Notes: generated by a model from the letters alone, not told the origin. Counted from the stretch's first letter, positions 17,575-27,407 are shown. The stretch: 40,885 nucleotides of DNA from Beijerinckiaceae bacterium (GCA_903970475.1 CAJCIQ010000217.1:1-40885), one strand, 5' to 3'. A program made the numbers and translations.

Positions 17575-19536
17575 GTGCTGCCATTATACCGAATTTATGT
17601 AGGCTTAACGCTTACCCTTCTATTCTTCCTGGGTTGCTGTCATGATCTTTCGGCTCAAGCTAGCCAGGGAAATTGGTATTCAATAAATGGATCAGCCACC
17701 CAGAACAGCTGTAATTGTTTTACATTGACCCCCGGGGCTTCCTATCAGGCTGGGACCGTCTGGAATAAAGGTAACCTGGACCTGAATCAATCCTTCGATT
17801 TCCAATTCAAAATCAATCTGGGCTGTATTAATGGGGGAGCGGGAGCGGATGGATTAGCCTTTGCTCTTCAGACAACGGACGCAGGAGTAGGTGCCTATGG
17901 TATGGATCTTGGTTTGAAAGGCATACAACCCTCTCTTGCCGTTACCGTAGATACCTATCAGAATACCCAATATGGAGACCCCGCCTATGACCACCTGGCA
18001 TTCCAGGCCAATGGTGATATGAACCATTTGGATGCAGCCAACAACCTGGCCGGACCCGTACAGGCTCTTGCCAACAGCTCCAGCATTAAAGACTGCAACT
18101 GGCATATTTTGGAAATAATCTGGGTAGCATCTGATTCCACGTTGAGCGCCTACATCGATGGATCCCTTCGTCTAACGATGCAAAAAGATATTGTCGATCG
18201 CATATTCTCCGGAAACAGCCTGGTCTATTGGGGATTTAGCGCAGGAACAGGCGGATCCTATAATATTCAACAGTTCTGCACCGTCCTCCAAGCCAATCCC
18301 TATATCAATCCCGCTCAGGCGTTCTGCGAAAATCATTACATCGCCATTCAGGATAGCTCCCCTAATCCAGGCTGGATGCAAAGCTATTACTGGAGTTTTG
18401 GTGACGGAACGACCTCCACTGCCCAAAACCCCGGGTCTCACTTATACCAACCAGGGACCTACCAGCTTATAGAAGCTGTGCAGGATTCGGCGGGGTGCAC
18501 AGATACCAGCAAAACGAACTTGGTTATCGGTACTTACCCTGTCCCCAAGTTTACCGTCTCTTCTAGCTGTGACAGTGCATTTATCCCCATACAGAATCAA
18601 AGTACTGATTCGGTAGGAACCATCAGTACCTGGAACTGGACATTAAGCAATGGAACTACTTACACGGATTCCATACCCAACCTAGGATTCCTGGCACCAG
18701 GAACCTACAACCTCAGCCTATCCGCCATCAGTGCCCAGAACTGTCCAAGCCTTTCTACCTATCAAGCTTCCTTTAGTGTTTATCCCATTCCCACGGTGGC
18801 ATTTCAGGCAGACACTGTTTGCGCAGGCACAGCCTTCAGTCTTACAGGAGAAGCAACCAATCCGGTTCCCATTTCCCAATGGTACTGGAAAGTGGATAGC
18901 CTTCCCCTGGATTCTGGCCAAACGGTACAATATAACATTAGCCAGGGAGGCAATTACAATACTTATTTATGGGCCACAACCCCCACAGGCTGTTCCTCTG
19001 ATACAGTCAACCAGGTTATAGAGATCCAACAGTCCCATGCCTATGCAGGCGATGACACTTTGGTTGCCTTGGGTTATTCCATACAGCTGCAAGCAACCGG
19101 AGGGGCAACCTATCTTTGGTCCCCCGCTGCTACTTTAAGCAATCCGGATATAGCCGACCCTGTCGCCACACCTACTGATTCCACCACCTATACAGTGATA
19201 GCCTATACCCCCATTGGCTGCGCATCGTCTGCTACGGTGGTTGTGAAGGTATTTAAAGGCCCGGCCATTTATGTACCTGGCGCTTTCACACCAAATGGGG
19301 ATGGAACCAACGACATACTCAAGGCCATTGCTCCAGGGATACGCCAGCTTCAATATTTCAGGATTTTTGACCGCTGGGGAAAGCAAGTCTATTATAGTAC
19401 TCAATTGCAATCAGGCTGGGATGGCGCCATTAATGGTCAACCCGTGCCCCCTGGTACCTATGTCTGGGTCATACAAGGAATAACCTTACAGGGAAATATC
19501 CTGACAAAGCAAGGGACAACCATTCTAATCAGGTGA
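17575..19536 (+). CDS. secreted L-type lectin/PKD protein with T9SS C-terminal domain (copy B)
   Basis: The 653-residue product has the same domain order as copy A and is clearly a tandem duplicate: lectin domain with SCNCFTLTP, GADGLAFALQ and GDPAYDHLAFQANGDMNH; a PKD domain (YYWSFGDGTTS); further Ig-like repeats; and a final CHU_C domain (YVPGAFTPNGDGTND, GWDGAINGQPVPPGTY). The best start is GTG at 17575, giving a good signal peptide ending SAQA. No ATG exists in this frame before the signal peptide; a nearby ATG at 17558 is in another frame and stops quickly. The 46-base gap contains no promoter box, so the pair is likely one transcript. Confidence 0.85.
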   Translation: MLPLYRIYVGLTLTLLFFLGCCHDLSAQASQGNWYSINGSATQNSCNCFTLTPGASYQAGTVWNKGNLDLNQSFDFQFKINLGCINGGAGADGLAFALQTTDAGVGAYGMDLGLKGIQPSLAVTVDTYQNTQYGDPAYDHLAFQANGDMNHLDAANNLAGPVQALANSSSIKDCNWHILEIIWVASDSTLSAYIDGSLRLTMQKDIVDRIFSGNSLVYWGFSAGTGGSYNIQQFCTVLQANPYINPAQAFCENHYIAIQDSSPNPGWMQSYYWSFGDGTTSTAQNPGSHLYQPGTYQLIEAVQDSAGCTDTSKTNLVIGTYPVPKFTVSSSCDSAFIPIQNQSTDSVGTISTWNWTLSNGTTYTDSIPNLGFLAPGTYNLSLSAISAQNCPSLSTYQASFSVYPIPTVAFQADTVCAGTAFSLTGEATNPVPISQWYWKVDSLPLDSGQTVQYNISQGGNYNTYLWATTPTGCSSDTVNQVIEIQQSHAYAGDDTLVALGYSIQLQATGGATYLWSPAATLSNPDIADPVATPTDSTTYTVIAYTPIGCASSATVVVKVFKGPAIYVPGAFTPNGDGTNDILKAIAPGIRQLQYFRIFDRWGKQVYYSTQLQSGWDGAINGQPVPPGTYVWVIQGITLQGNILTKQGTTILIR

Positions 19537-19564
19537 CACCTGAGGCGTCTGCCGGCCGCCCAAA

Positions 19565-19612
19565 ACCCAGTAGGGTAAATTTAATATATAGATAATACTG
19601 GGTGTCTATTTT
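19565..19612 (+). terminator. possible terminator after the lectin pair
   Basis: An 8-bp perfect stem (ACCCAGTA at 19565-19572 with TACTGGGT at 19596-19603) and a 23-base AT-rich loop are followed by GTCTATTTTT. It lies ten bases before the response regulator start, so it could instead sit in that gene's leader. Confidence 0.4.
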
Positions 19613-19621
19613 TACGGGCAC

Positions 19622-20323
19622 ATGAAGCTACTGGTCATTGAAGATGAAAAGGCTCTGTCGGACAGCATCGTTTCTTATTTGAACGATAACCGGTTTGCGT
19701 GTGAAACCGCCTACGACTTCCCCAGCGCCCGGGAAAAAATAGAGGGTGCCGAATACAACTGCATTATCCTCGACATCACCCTACCTAAAGGCAGCGGCCT
19801 TCAACTCCTGCAGGAGTTAAAAAGCGCAGGTAAAACCGATGGGGTACTCATCATTTCGGCCAGGGATTCCCTGGACGACAAGATTGAAGGCCTCAACAGG
19901 GGGGCGGATGATTACCTCACAAAACCATTTCATTTACCAGAACTGGGTGCCCGGGTTTCAGCCATTATCAGGCGCAAAACTTTTGGTGGCGCATCTATCC
20001 TCCAGTTTGATGGATTAGCCATTAACCTTCATGAGCGCACCGTAAAGGGAGAACAGGGATTAATTGACTTAACCCGTAAGGAATTCGAACTATTACTCTA
20101 TTTCACAGAAAATAAAAATAAAGTGCTTACCAAAGAGGCCATTGCCGAACACCTTTGGGGCGATCACGTGGACATGTCTGATAATTATGACTTCCTGTAT
20201 ACCCATATCAAAAACCTTCGCCGTAAGCTGATGCAAGGAGGATGCCCGGACTATATTAAAGCCATTTATGGCATGGGTTATAAATTCGCTTATGAAGGGA
20301 CGTCTAAACAGTTTAACGCGTGA
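19622..20323 (+). CDS. OmpR-family response regulator
   Basis: The 233-residue protein has a receiver domain with phospho-acceptor D51 (CIILDITLP), switch S79 (IISARD) and K101 (DDYLTKPFHLPEL). The C-terminal winged helix has LTRKEFELLLYF and YTHIKNLRRKL. When phosphorylated it should bind DNA as a dimer. The sensor kinase starts inside its stop codon (GTGA overlap), so the pair is translationally coupled. The target genes are unknown; the flanking lectin and peptidase genes are candidates by position only. Confidence 0.92.
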   Translation: MKLLVIEDEKALSDSIVSYLNDNRFACETAYDFPSAREKIEGAEYNCIILDITLPKGSGLQLLQELKSAGKTDGVLIISARDSLDDKIEGLNRGADDYLTKPFHLPELGARVSAIIRRKTFGGASILQFDGLAINLHERTVKGEQGLIDLTRKEFELLLYFTENKNKVLTKEAIAEHLWGDHVDMSDNYDFLYTHIKNLRRKLMQGGCPDYIKAIYGMGYKFAYEGTSKQFNA

Positions 20324-21579
20324 AATTATTTTCCCGCTATAGCCGCATCAATGCCATTTTCACGGTCAGCGTATTTGCCATTACTTGTGTAGGCTTATAT
20401 TTTGTGATATTCCAGGTGTTGGTTGCCCAGCTGGACCACAATTTTATCCGCATTCAGCACAGGATGCAAACTTATGTAGCCGCCAAGCAGGAACTACCTG
20501 GCCCTCAGGTGCTGGATGATTTAAGGGTGTATTATACGCCAGAAAAGGACAGCCTTTCCGGTGGTGAACATTTTGAATCCACTCACTTCTACGATTCCAC
20601 ATTGGGAAAGGATCACCGGTTTCGCAAATTCTTGTTCCCCATCAAGGTAAAACAAAACTGGTATCAAGTCACCCTGGTCAAACCACTGGAGGGGCCCCAC
20701 CACGTAGCCAGCGCACTCCTTTTTGTTTCCATTGCTGTCATTCTGTTGCTGGTATTAGCTTCTTTCCTACTTAACCGGCTGGCGATAAAAAGGCTACTAT
20801 CGCCCTTTTATCAAACCATGGATGCTTTAAGGGCCTTCACCATTGGCAGCACTCAACCTTTGCCCCTGCCACAGACAGACATAGAAGAATTCGCCTTCAT
20901 GAATGATTGCCTGAAAAGCATGACAAGTAAAGCCGCGGACGATTACCGTCTTTTGAAGGAGTTTACCGAAAACGCCTCCCACGAGATCCAAACCCCGCTA
21001 GCCATCATCCGTTCAAAACTGGACCTGGTTATTCAGGATGCCCACCTATCGGAAGCCCAAAGCGAGAAACTCAGGAGTGCCTATTCAGCCCTTAAACGCA
21101 TATCCAGGCTGAATCAGTCTTTGTTACTCATTGCCAAGATTGAGAACCGTCAATACAACCGTACAGAAACGCTGTCCGTACACGATAAGCTAACGGAGAA
21201 ATTGATCCAATTCCAGGAGCTTTGGGAAAATAGCCGCCTTCAAGTTCAATCATCTATTGAGCCTGCTAACCTTGAAGTCAACCCAGAACTCCTCGATATT
21301 TTACTCAACAACCTTCTCAGTAATGCCACCCGCCACAATTGCCCCCAAGGCATCATCGACATACAACTCCAACCTGGAAGACTGGAGATTGCCAATTCAG
21401 GTATGTTGTCTCCGCTGAATAAAGACAGGCTATTCAGGAGATTTTATAAAGAAATTCCCAACAGTGAGCAAGTAGGATTGGGACTATCCATCATTCATCA
21501 GATTTGTGAGGTGACAGGTATAACCCTGGCCTATAGGTTTAAGGAAGACCAACATATTTTCGCATTGAAATGGAGCTAA
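20320..21579 (+). CDS. sensor histidine kinase
   Basis: The 419-residue membrane kinase starts with GTG, overlapping the regulator's stop by four bases. Helix 1 is at about 13-37, followed by an extracytoplasmic sensor loop of some 90 residues and helix 2 at about 130-152. A linker like a HAMP region leads to the phospho-acceptor H221 in ASHEIQTPLAII. The ATPase has an N-box (LLNNLLSNATRHN) and a G2-box (VGLGLSI); the G1 motif is shortened to EIANSG, common in Bacteroidota kinases. It should phosphorylate D51 of the preceding regulator. The signal it senses cannot be told. Confidence 0.92.
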   Translation: MKLFSRYSRINAIFTVSVFAITCVGLYFVIFQVLVAQLDHNFIRIQHRMQTYVAAKQELPGPQVLDDLRVYYTPEKDSLSGGEHFESTHFYDSTLGKDHRFRKFLFPIKVKQNWYQVTLVKPLEGPHHVASALLFVSIAVILLLVLASFLLNRLAIKRLLSPFYQTMDALRAFTIGSTQPLPLPQTDIEEFAFMNDCLKSMTSKAADDYRLLKEFTENASHEIQTPLAIIRSKLDLVIQDAHLSEAQSEKLRSAYSALKRISRLNQSLLLIAKIENRQYNRTETLSVHDKLTEKLIQFQELWENSRLQVQSSIEPANLEVNPELLDILLNNLLSNATRHNCPQGIIDIQLQPGRLEIANSGMLSPLNKDRLFRRFYKEIPNSEQVGLGLSIIHQICEVTGITLAYRFKEDQHIFALKWS

Positions 21580-21597
21580 AAGTTGCTATCTTTTGTC

Positions 21598-22950
21598 ATG
21601 CTCAAACCCCTCCTATCATCGATTATCTTCTCTGTTATGGTCTTGGGAGCCAGGGCCCAAGTCCTAATCCATAAAGATCCTGAAATCAGCGCCTGCGTTC
21701 AGGAAGTAAATACGGATTCTTTATCCACTTATATCCGTAAGCTGGTATCGTTTGGTACCCGAAGTACGATCTCTTCCACCACTGATCCACAAAGGGGAAT
21801 TGGAGCGGCCAGAAACTGGGTTCTTTCCGAGTTCAACCGTTTTGCAGCATCCGCCGACGGAAGACTCAGCGCCTTCATAGATACCGTTACCTATACCCCA
21901 GATGGGAAGAGGGTTTCAACGACTATCCATCTGGGAAATGTGGTGGCTACCCTGAAAGGCGCCGATACGGCCGATCATAGGATATTTATTATCAGTGCCC
22001 ACCTGGACAGCAGAAAGTCAGATATCATGGATGCTACAGGGGACGCCCCCGGAGCCAACGATGATGCAAGTGGTTGTGCGGCTGTTTTAGAATGCGCCCG
22101 CATCCTAAGCAAACACATCTTTGGACCTACCCTTATTTTTGTAACGGTATCAGGGGAAGAACAAGGATTGCTGGGTTCTACCTACATGGCCAAAAAGGCC
22201 AGGGCTCAGAACTGGGATATTCAGGCTGTACTCAACAATGACATTATTGGTTCCAATAACAGCAGTCAAACCAATATCGAAGGGAATACCCAAGTCCGGG
22301 TTTTCAGCGAAGGGCTGCCCTACTATAACCTGGATAAGGAAGCTTCCATCATACGCCAGTTGGGCCTGGAAAACGATGGAAAAGCCAGGAGCCTGGCCAG
22401 GTATGTAAAAGAAACCGGTGAAAGATATGTGGACAACCTGGGCGTGATGCTCATTTATAGGAATGACCGCTTCCTCAGGGGAGGAGATCATACGCCTTAT
22501 GTGGAAAATGGATTTGCGGCTATTCGCATCACCGAAATGAATGAAAATTTCACCCGTCAGCACCAGGATGTTCGCACCGATAAGGGCATCTCCTATGGAG
22601 ACCTTCCGGCATTTATTGATTATGCTTATCTGGCAAGGAACACCCAATTGAATCTGAGCACCTTGGCCAATCTGGCCAAAAGCCCTGGTCTACCCCAAAT
22701 GGTAAGGATGGATACCAGAGACCTTACCAACAATACCCATATCAACTGGCAAGCACCTAAGGAAGGATCGCCTCATGGATATTATCTCCTTATCCGGGAA
22801 ACCACCAGCCCTACCTGGCAAAAGAAAATATTCACCACCCAAACAGACATAACCGTTCCCATTTCAAAGGATAATTACTTCTTCGCCGTACAATCGGTTT
22901 CAGAAACAGGCAATGAAAGCCTGGCAGTAGTGCCACTGCCTGGACGCTAG
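21598..22950 (+). CDS. secreted M28-family metallopeptidase
   Basis: This 450-residue exported enzyme has a signal peptide ending in GARAQ and a zinc-dependent exopeptidase fold. Ligands and catalytic residues are visible: ISAHLDSR (His, Asp), GANDDASG (bridging Asp), SGEEQGLLGS (catalytic Glu pair), NNDIIG (Asp) and GGDHTPYV (His). M28 enzymes cut amino acids from peptide ends outside or in the periplasm. The C-terminal 90 residues look like a fibronectin-type module. I chose the ATG at 21598, 18 bases after the kinase stop, which starts the signal peptide; it could be in one operon with the two-component genes. Confidence 0.88.
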   Translation: MLKPLLSSIIFSVMVLGARAQVLIHKDPEISACVQEVNTDSLSTYIRKLVSFGTRSTISSTTDPQRGIGAARNWVLSEFNRFAASADGRLSAFIDTVTYTPDGKRVSTTIHLGNVVATLKGADTADHRIFIISAHLDSRKSDIMDATGDAPGANDDASGCAAVLECARILSKHIFGPTLIFVTVSGEEQGLLGSTYMAKKARAQNWDIQAVLNNDIIGSNNSSQTNIEGNTQVRVFSEGLPYYNLDKEASIIRQLGLENDGKARSLARYVKETGERYVDNLGVMLIYRNDRFLRGGDHTPYVENGFAAIRITEMNENFTRQHQDVRTDKGISYGDLPAFIDYAYLARNTQLNLSTLANLAKSPGLPQMVRMDTRDLTNNTHINWQAPKEGSPHGYYLLIRETTSPTWQKKIFTTQTDITVPISKDNYFFAVQSVSETGNESLAVVPLPGR

Positions 22951-22998
22951 AAGCTCAGGACGGCAAAGCTCCGGACGGCCAGGAGCGCGTGTCCGTCC

Positions 22999-23835
22999 CT
23001 AGATACCCACGTGCAGATGATTTGCTTTCAAAGGCTGATCTATAAAGATGCGGGCGAGGCGCTCAAAGGTGCTCACCTCGTCGGTCGTGTAAAAAGTTAG
23101 CTTCCCACCCCGGCTCAACCTTTGTTCCATTGCAGGGTGCCTGATGAGGTAATCCGCCAGGGACCTGGCAACGATATCTCCCTGGCTGATAATGCGTATC
23201 CCTTCCGGAAGGTAAGCGCGGATCTTATTTACCAAGATGGGATAATGGGTACATCCCAACACAAGGGTGTCAATATGGGGAGATTGGGCCAGGATCTGGT
23301 CCAGGTATTTGCGGATAAAATAGTCCGCTCCTGCTGAATTGGCCTCTCCATTTTCTACTAGCGGCACCCACATGGGACAAGCTTGCTGGTACACTTTTAT
23401 ATCGGGGAAAAACTTAGCTATTTCTATTGGGTAGGACTCCGACGTAACGGTGCCCACCGTACCCAATATGCCCACCTCCCTGGTTTGACTGAACTCACCC
23501 ACTATTTCCGTCGTGGGCCTGATTACCCCCAACACCCTACGGTCCCCCTCCATATAGGGCAGGTCCTTTTGCTGAATGGTCCTGAGGGCCTTAGCACTGG
23601 CGGTATTGCAGGCCAGAATCACCAGCGGGCAACCTAAGTCGAAGAGGTGTCTGACACATTCCAGGGTATAATGATATACCGTATCATAGGAACGGTTCCC
23701 ATAGGGAGCCCTGGCATTATCTCCCAGGTATAGATAATCGTAGGCGGGTAGCTGACGGACAAATTCTTTGAGCACCGTCAATCCACCATAACCCGAGTCA
23801 AATACACCTATAGGGCCTTTAACCAGTTGTTCCAT
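22999..23835 (-). CDS. murI: glutamate racemase
   Basis: The 278-residue enzyme converts L- to D-glutamate for peptidoglycan. Catalytic cysteines are in LACNTASA and LGCTHYPIL; the N-terminus GVFDSGYGGLTVL and YLGDNARAPYG are also diagnostic. I chose the ATG at 23835 (MEQLVKGP) because it aligns with the family start; the longer frame adds nine residues. It lies downstream of mfd on the same strand with a GC-rich hairpin between. It ends convergently with the M28 peptidase gene. Confidence 0.95.
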   Translation of the reverse strand: MEQLVKGPIGVFDSGYGGLTVLKEFVRQLPAYDYLYLGDNARAPYGNRSYDTVYHYTLECVRHLFDLGCPLVILACNTASAKALRTIQQKDLPYMEGDRRVLGVIRPTTEIVGEFSQTREVGILGTVGTVTSESYPIEIAKFFPDIKVYQQACPMWVPLVENGEANSAGADYFIRKYLDQILAQSPHIDTLVLGCTHYPILVNKIRAYLPEGIRIISQGDIVARSLADYLIRHPAMEQRLSRGGKLTFYTTDEVSTFERLARIFIDQPLKANHLHVGI

Positions 23836-23864
23836 AATGTAATTTAAGGGAAATACCTCCATTA

Positions 23865-23888
23865 GCCCGGCACCGGTTGCAGCCGGGC
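23865..23888 (-). terminator. hairpin between mfd and murI
   Basis: A perfect 7-bp stem GCCCGGC/GCCGGGC with a 10-base loop lies between the mfd stop and the murI start. There is no T-run, so it may be a processing site, a pause or only a partial terminator. Confidence 0.35.
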
Positions 23889-23926
23889 GGAACCAAATCG
23901 CCTCACTGCCAGGGTCCGGCCATACG

Positions 23927-26900
23927 TTAGGGAGTTGGGCCTTCCGCTATACTAGGGCGTTCTTGTACGGCATATTGATGCATGGATGACAAGATCTGAT
24001 ACATTCTATCCATGCCCGTCATGTCAGAAATGATGAGCAGGAAATTCTTTCCTACCTGTTTGAGCCTTGCCTTGTTGGTGCGGGTTTGCACGTACTCCAG
24101 GATTTTCTGGAATACCGAAGACTCGAAGTATGGAGAATCTGGATTGCCAATGAAATAACAACGCAGCGTCTGATCCTTCAATACCAATTTCTCCATGCCC
24201 AGTCCAATGGCCAATCTGCGGCAGCGCACGGTGGTGAATAAGTCTTCAACTTGTGTGGGAATGGGTCCGAACCTGTCCAGCAATTCCTGATAGAAGGATT
24301 GCAGCTCCTGGTCGTTTTCACAGTTATCCAGCCTGGTATACAAGGATAAGCGCTCAGTAATACTTTCCACGTATTCATCAGGAATGAGGATTTCCAGGTC
24401 TGTATCAATGGTGCAATCCTGAACAAAGTCGTCCTGGGCCTGGATTTCCTGTTTAAATAATTCTTTAAAATCTGTACGTTTCAATTCTCTTATGGCTTCA
24501 TCCAGGACCTTCTGGTACATTTCAAACCCAATCTCGGCCATAAACCCGCTTTGTTCTCCACCTAAAAGGTTACCGGCTCCCCTGATATCCAGGTCCCTCA
24601 TGGCTATCTGGAATCCGCTCCCGAGCTCGCTATGCTGTTCAAGGGTTTGCAACCGCTTTCTGGAATCGGCCGGAAGGGAACTCATTGGAGGCGCCAACAG
24701 GTAGCAAAAAGCCTTTTTATTACTTCTGCCCACCCTTCCCCTAAGTTGGTGGAGGTCGCTCAGTCCGAACTGATGAGCGTTGTTAACGACAATGGTATTC
24801 ACATTGGGTATGTCCACCCCACTTTCCACGATATTGGTACATACCAGGACGTCATACTTTCTATCGATGAAATCCAGGATACGGTCTTCCAACACATGGC
24901 CTTCCAATTGCCCGTGGGCTGTTCCTATGCTCAGGTCCGGACAAAGGGCCTGAATCATAGCAGCCATTTCCGGGAGGCTTTGGACCCTGTTGTGAATGAA
25001 GAATACCTGGCCCCCTCTTTCGGTTTCAAAGTAAATAGCATCCCGGATCACATCCTGGTTAAATACCTGAACCTCCGTTTGAATGGGTTGACGGTTGGGT
25101 GGTGGCGTATTGATGATGCTCAGGTCTCTGGCGCCCATCAAAGAGAACTGCAAGGTTCTTGGAATAGGCGTGGCTGTCAAGGTAAGGCAATCCACGTTCG
25201 TCTTGAGGGTCTTGAGCTTTTCTTTGGCGCCTACCCCGAATTTCTGTTCTTCGTCTATGATCAATACACCCAGGTCCTTAAACTTTACATCCTTACCCAA
25301 TAAGGCATGGGTACCCACCAAAATATCTATTTTCCCTTGCTGTACTTTTTGCAGGGTTTCCTTTTTCTCCTTAGCCGACTTAAAACGATTCACATAATCT
25401 ACCGTCACCGGAAAATCCTTCATACGCTCGCTAATGGTCTTATAGTGTTGGAAAGCCAGAATGGTAGTTGGGACAAGTATAGCTGCCTGTTTGCTATCAC
25501 AGACAGACTTAAAAGCCGCTCTGATGGCAACCTCTGTTTTTCCGAAGCCTACGTCACCACACACCAGCCTGTCCATAGGAGAGGGCGATTCCATATCCCT
25601 TTTGACGTCGGCCGTAGCCTTGCTCTGGTCTGGGGTGTCCTCATAAATGAAGGATGCTTCCAGTTCCATTTGCAGATAGTTGTCCGGGGTATGCGCAAAT
25701 CCAACCTGGGCTTTACGCTGGGCATAAAGCTTGATGAGGTCAAAGGCAATCTCTTTGACTTTAGACTTTGTTTTTTCCTTAAGCTTCTGCCAGGCCTCGC
25801 TTCCTATTTTGTTGATCTTTGGAACCGTACCTTCTTTTCCTGTGTATTTACTGATCTTGTGCAGGGAATTGATGTTCACATACAGGATGTCGTTGTCCTT
25901 GTAGAGGATTCGTACCGCTTCCTGGAGGCGCCCATTGGACTCAATTTTCTGGAGCCCACTATAGACGCCAACCCCATGGTCAATATGGGTAACGTAATCT
26001 CCTGGCTGCAATTCCTTCAGTGTTCGGATCGTAAGCGCCTTACTCTTATTGTAAGCCTGCTTTACCCGGTACTTATGGTAGCGTTGAAAAATCTGGTGGT
26101 CAGTATAACAGACCAGTTTTCGGTCTTGATCAATAAATCCGGCATGGATGGCCGTGGCAATAGGGGTAAAAATTACCTCTGCCTTGAGGTCACTGAAAAT
26201 GCTGTGCAATCTTTCCAACTGCCGGGGATTTTCAGCAAACAGAAACAGGGAATAACCTTTCTTTTCCCATACCCTCAGGTCCTGAATCAGCAATTCAAAT
26301 TTGCGGTTGAATGCAGGTTGATCCGTAGTATGCCATTTGATATGCGTTCCGTCCCAATGCTTTTCGTAGCCAAACTCAATGATATGCCTTTGGGCCAATT
26401 GTTCATGGATGGTTTCAGCATGCACAAACTCCTCGGGGCTTACCTGATCCTTATAGGTTTCATTGGTTTCATCATCAGAAGGCTTGAAGGGTTGTTGTTC
26501 CTCCCTCCTGAAAAACAGTTCCAGGTCTTCCTCCTGTAACACGAGTTTTTCCTTGATGATGTCATAGTCCTGGAGCCAGAATAGGGTATTATCAGGCAGG
26601 AACTCCAGCAGGGACACTTTTGCTTTTGCTTCGAAATTGGTCTCTACGTTGGGAATGATGTTTACCTGTAACAGTTTGCGTTCGCTCAATTGGGTCTCCG
26701 GATCAAATATCCTTATAGAATCCACCTCATTTCCAAAAAGCTCTATCCTATAAGGCTTTTCATTGCCAAAGGAGTAAATATCCAAGATGCCTCCCCTCAT
26801 GGCAAACTGCCCGGGTTCATACACAAAATCTGTCCTTATGAAACCATACTGAGTCAATTGTTCCATCAACGCATCGACCGGAAGGGTATCTCCGGATTTG

Positions 26901-27349
26901 ATGCTGATCACATTGCCGGACAAGTCCCTGGCCATCACCACCTTTTCAAATAATGCCTCCGGATAGGTGACCAACACCTTTTTGCGTACACCCGGCGAAC
27001 TGCACTTCATCAGGGCTTCCGTTCTGAGCATCACGTGGCTCGAGTTCAGCAGCCGGAAATTCTTCCTGTTTTTGAAGGAGGAAGGAAAGTACATGATATC
27101 CAGCGCACCCGTCAGGTTTTCTATGGTATTGTGAAAATAGGCCGCTTGCTCCGCATCCCCCACTACCACTACGTGGTTGAAGTCCTGCATGGAAGGGTGT
27201 CTGAATATGCCTGAAAAGAGGAACTCCGGTGAACTGCCTTGTAAGGGGCCAATGAAAAAACGCTGAGGACTAGGCAATGCAAACCCTGCCGCCAGGGAAG
27301 AAAGGCGGTTGTCATTTGAATACTGGTCTAATAGCCACGGCAAATTCAT
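23927..27349 (-). CDS. mfd: transcription-repair coupling factor
   Basis: Mfd is a 1,140-residue DNA translocase that pushes stalled RNA polymerase off damaged DNA and recruits UvrA. Domains appear in order: a UvrB-like N-terminal region, the polymerase-binding module (LQPGDYVTHIDHGVGVYSG), the helicase with Walker A (GDVGFGKTEVA) and IIDEEQKFGV, the TRG-type region (LHQLRGRVGRS), and the C-terminal UvrA-contact domain. Length is normal. It has its own -7 box 17 bases upstream of the ATG. No frameshift was seen. Confidence 0.96.
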   Translation of the reverse strand: MNLPWLLDQYSNDNRLSSLAAGFALPSPQRFFIGPLQGSSPEFLFSGIFRHPSMQDFNHVVVVGDAEQAAYFHNTIENLTGALDIMYFPSSFKNRKNFRLLNSSHVMLRTEALMKCSSPGVRKKVLVTYPEALFEKVVMARDLSGNVISIKSGDTLPVDALMEQLTQYGFIRTDFVYEPGQFAMRGGILDIYSFGNEKPYRIELFGNEVDSIRIFDPETQLSERKLLQVNIIPNVETNFEAKAKVSLLEFLPDNTLFWLQDYDIIKEKLVLQEEDLELFFRREEQQPFKPSDDETNETYKDQVSPEEFVHAETIHEQLAQRHIIEFGYEKHWDGTHIKWHTTDQPAFNRKFELLIQDLRVWEKKGYSLFLFAENPRQLERLHSIFSDLKAEVIFTPIATAIHAGFIDQDRKLVCYTDHQIFQRYHKYRVKQAYNKSKALTIRTLKELQPGDYVTHIDHGVGVYSGLQKIESNGRLQEAVRILYKDNDILYVNINSLHKISKYTGKEGTVPKINKIGSEAWQKLKEKTKSKVKEIAFDLIKLYAQRKAQVGFAHTPDNYLQMELEASFIYEDTPDQSKATADVKRDMESPSPMDRLVCGDVGFGKTEVAIRAAFKSVCDSKQAAILVPTTILAFQHYKTISERMKDFPVTVDYVNRFKSAKEKKETLQKVQQGKIDILVGTHALLGKDVKFKDLGVLIIDEEQKFGVGAKEKLKTLKTNVDCLTLTATPIPRTLQFSLMGARDLSIINTPPPNRQPIQTEVQVFNQDVIRDAIYFETERGGQVFFIHNRVQSLPEMAAMIQALCPDLSIGTAHGQLEGHVLEDRILDFIDRKYDVLVCTNIVESGVDIPNVNTIVVNNAHQFGLSDLHQLRGRVGRSNKKAFCYLLAPPMSSLPADSRKRLQTLEQHSELGSGFQIAMRDLDIRGAGNLLGGEQSGFMAEIGFEMYQKVLDEAIRELKRTDFKELFKQEIQAQDDFVQDCTIDTDLEILIPDEYVESITERLSLYTRLDNCENDQELQSFYQELLDRFGPIPTQVEDLFTTVRCRRLAIGLGMEKLVLKDQTLRCYFIGNPDSPYFESSVFQKILEYVQTRTNKARLKQVGKNFLLIISDMTGMDRMYQILSSMHQYAVQERPSIAEGPTP

Positions 27350-27366
27350 CTTACACTCAGCGGCTG

Positions 27367-27374
27367 CAAAGGTA
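27367..27374 (-). promoter_or_regulatory. Bacteroidota-type -7 box of mfd
   Basis: The minus strand reads TACCTTTG, a perfect match, 17 bases before the mfd ATG. Confidence 0.6.
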
Positions 27375-27376
27375 CG

Positions 27377-27407
27377 AAAAAAACAGGGGCTGGTAAAACC
27401 AGTCCCC
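27377..27407 (-). terminator. terminator-like hairpin on the minus strand without an obvious gene
   Basis: Read on the minus strand, GGGGACTGG and CCAGCCCC form a stem with a one-base bulge and a TTTTA loop, then TG and seven Ts. It has the form of an intrinsic terminator but lies directly before the mfd promoter, with no coding gene upstream on that strand. Confidence 0.5.

Noticed and set aside
25307..26539. A 410-codon open frame antisense to mfd, plus a 223-codon one at 24632-25303
   Set aside because: Both lie wholly inside mfd on the opposite strand, show no domain or sensible composition, and no promoter box. They follow from the codon use of mfd.
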